The translations under genes were made by a program, and so were the position numbers. This document shows positions 63,948 through 64,000 of a DNA stretch of 64,000 bases, piece after piece (position 1 is the first letter of the stretch; each line of letters opens with the position of its first letter). A model generated the notes under the pieces. That model saw only the letters and a list, made by a program, of their open reading frames with translations, did no database searches and had not been told where the DNA came from. Origin of the DNA: Symsagittifera roscoffensis (Eukaryota; Xenacoelomorpha; Acoela; Convolutidae); NCBI RefSeq assembly GCF_963678635.1, contig NC_087069.1, forward strand, positions 25,534,303 through 25,598,302, given 5' to 3'.

Positions 63948-64000
63948 GTAAGATTCTGTTTCGATACCAGTATGGTAGTTGGGTTCCTAAAACATAGATG

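Overview
The window is animal, not microbial. Signals for this are spliced-looking exons at the right end, non-LTR retrotransposons with endonuclease and reverse transcriptase (RT), Penelope-like elements with a GIY-YIG nuclease, and retrovirus-like LTR elements. The background is AT-rich. The element families fit an invertebrate, probably marine (2A-bearing LINEs and Penelope elements carrying a PHD finger suit such hosts), but I cannot name the species. Almost the whole window is transposable elements. The only likely host gene is a pair of exons at 63.4-63.95 kb, resembling a galactose-3-O-sulfotransferase.

Layout. 1-5 kb: a 5'-truncated CR1-like LINE with the end of an SGNH-esterase ORF1 and an intact ORF2 that begins with a 2A ribosome-skipping peptide. 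5.9-7.2 kb: a minus-strand LINE RT fragment split by a 427-bp inverted-repeat element with a 9-bp target duplication. 8.2-28.05 kb: a GC-richer minus-strand unit of about 19.8 kb, bounded by ~300-bp direct repeats. It has a 3.1-kb leader, Gag, two CCHC knuckles, a retropepsin and a Ty3-type RT that stops before RNase H and integrase. About 10 kb of otherwise unrecognised coding sequence follows, with two SGNH-hydrolase-like domains. This copy is old and broken by frameshifts and stops. 28.05-41.3 kb: a duplicated block of LINE plus Penelope-like copies; the Penelope RT carries a PHD finger between RT motifs B and C. 42.06-42.64 kb: a decayed relic of the 2A LINE family. 43,424-43,623: an assembly gap.

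44,056-62,943 is the most striking object: an 18.9-kb, apparently recent LTR retroelement. Its 408-bp LTRs differ at one position, it has a 4-bp target duplication (TTGT), and a primer-binding site sits next to the 5' LTR. On one strand it carries a short basic ORF, a 2163-aa Gag-Pol, an integrase frame entered by an apparent +1 shift, two tiny hydrophobic ORFs, a 377-codon open frame with no ATG, an 872-aa Env-like glycoprotein and a 601-aa orphan ORF. Most neighbouring ORFs overlap by a few bases, twice as ATGA, and a consensus intron follows the last stop. This looks like a complex endogenous retrovirus-like genome of the Ty3/gypsy group. The Env resembles chuvirus-type glycoproteins more than the usual insect errantivirus Env, but that rests on pattern memory.

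The two giant elements are different families. The right one is young and largely intact. The left one is degenerate, lacks RNase H and integrase in this copy, and has unusual cargo.
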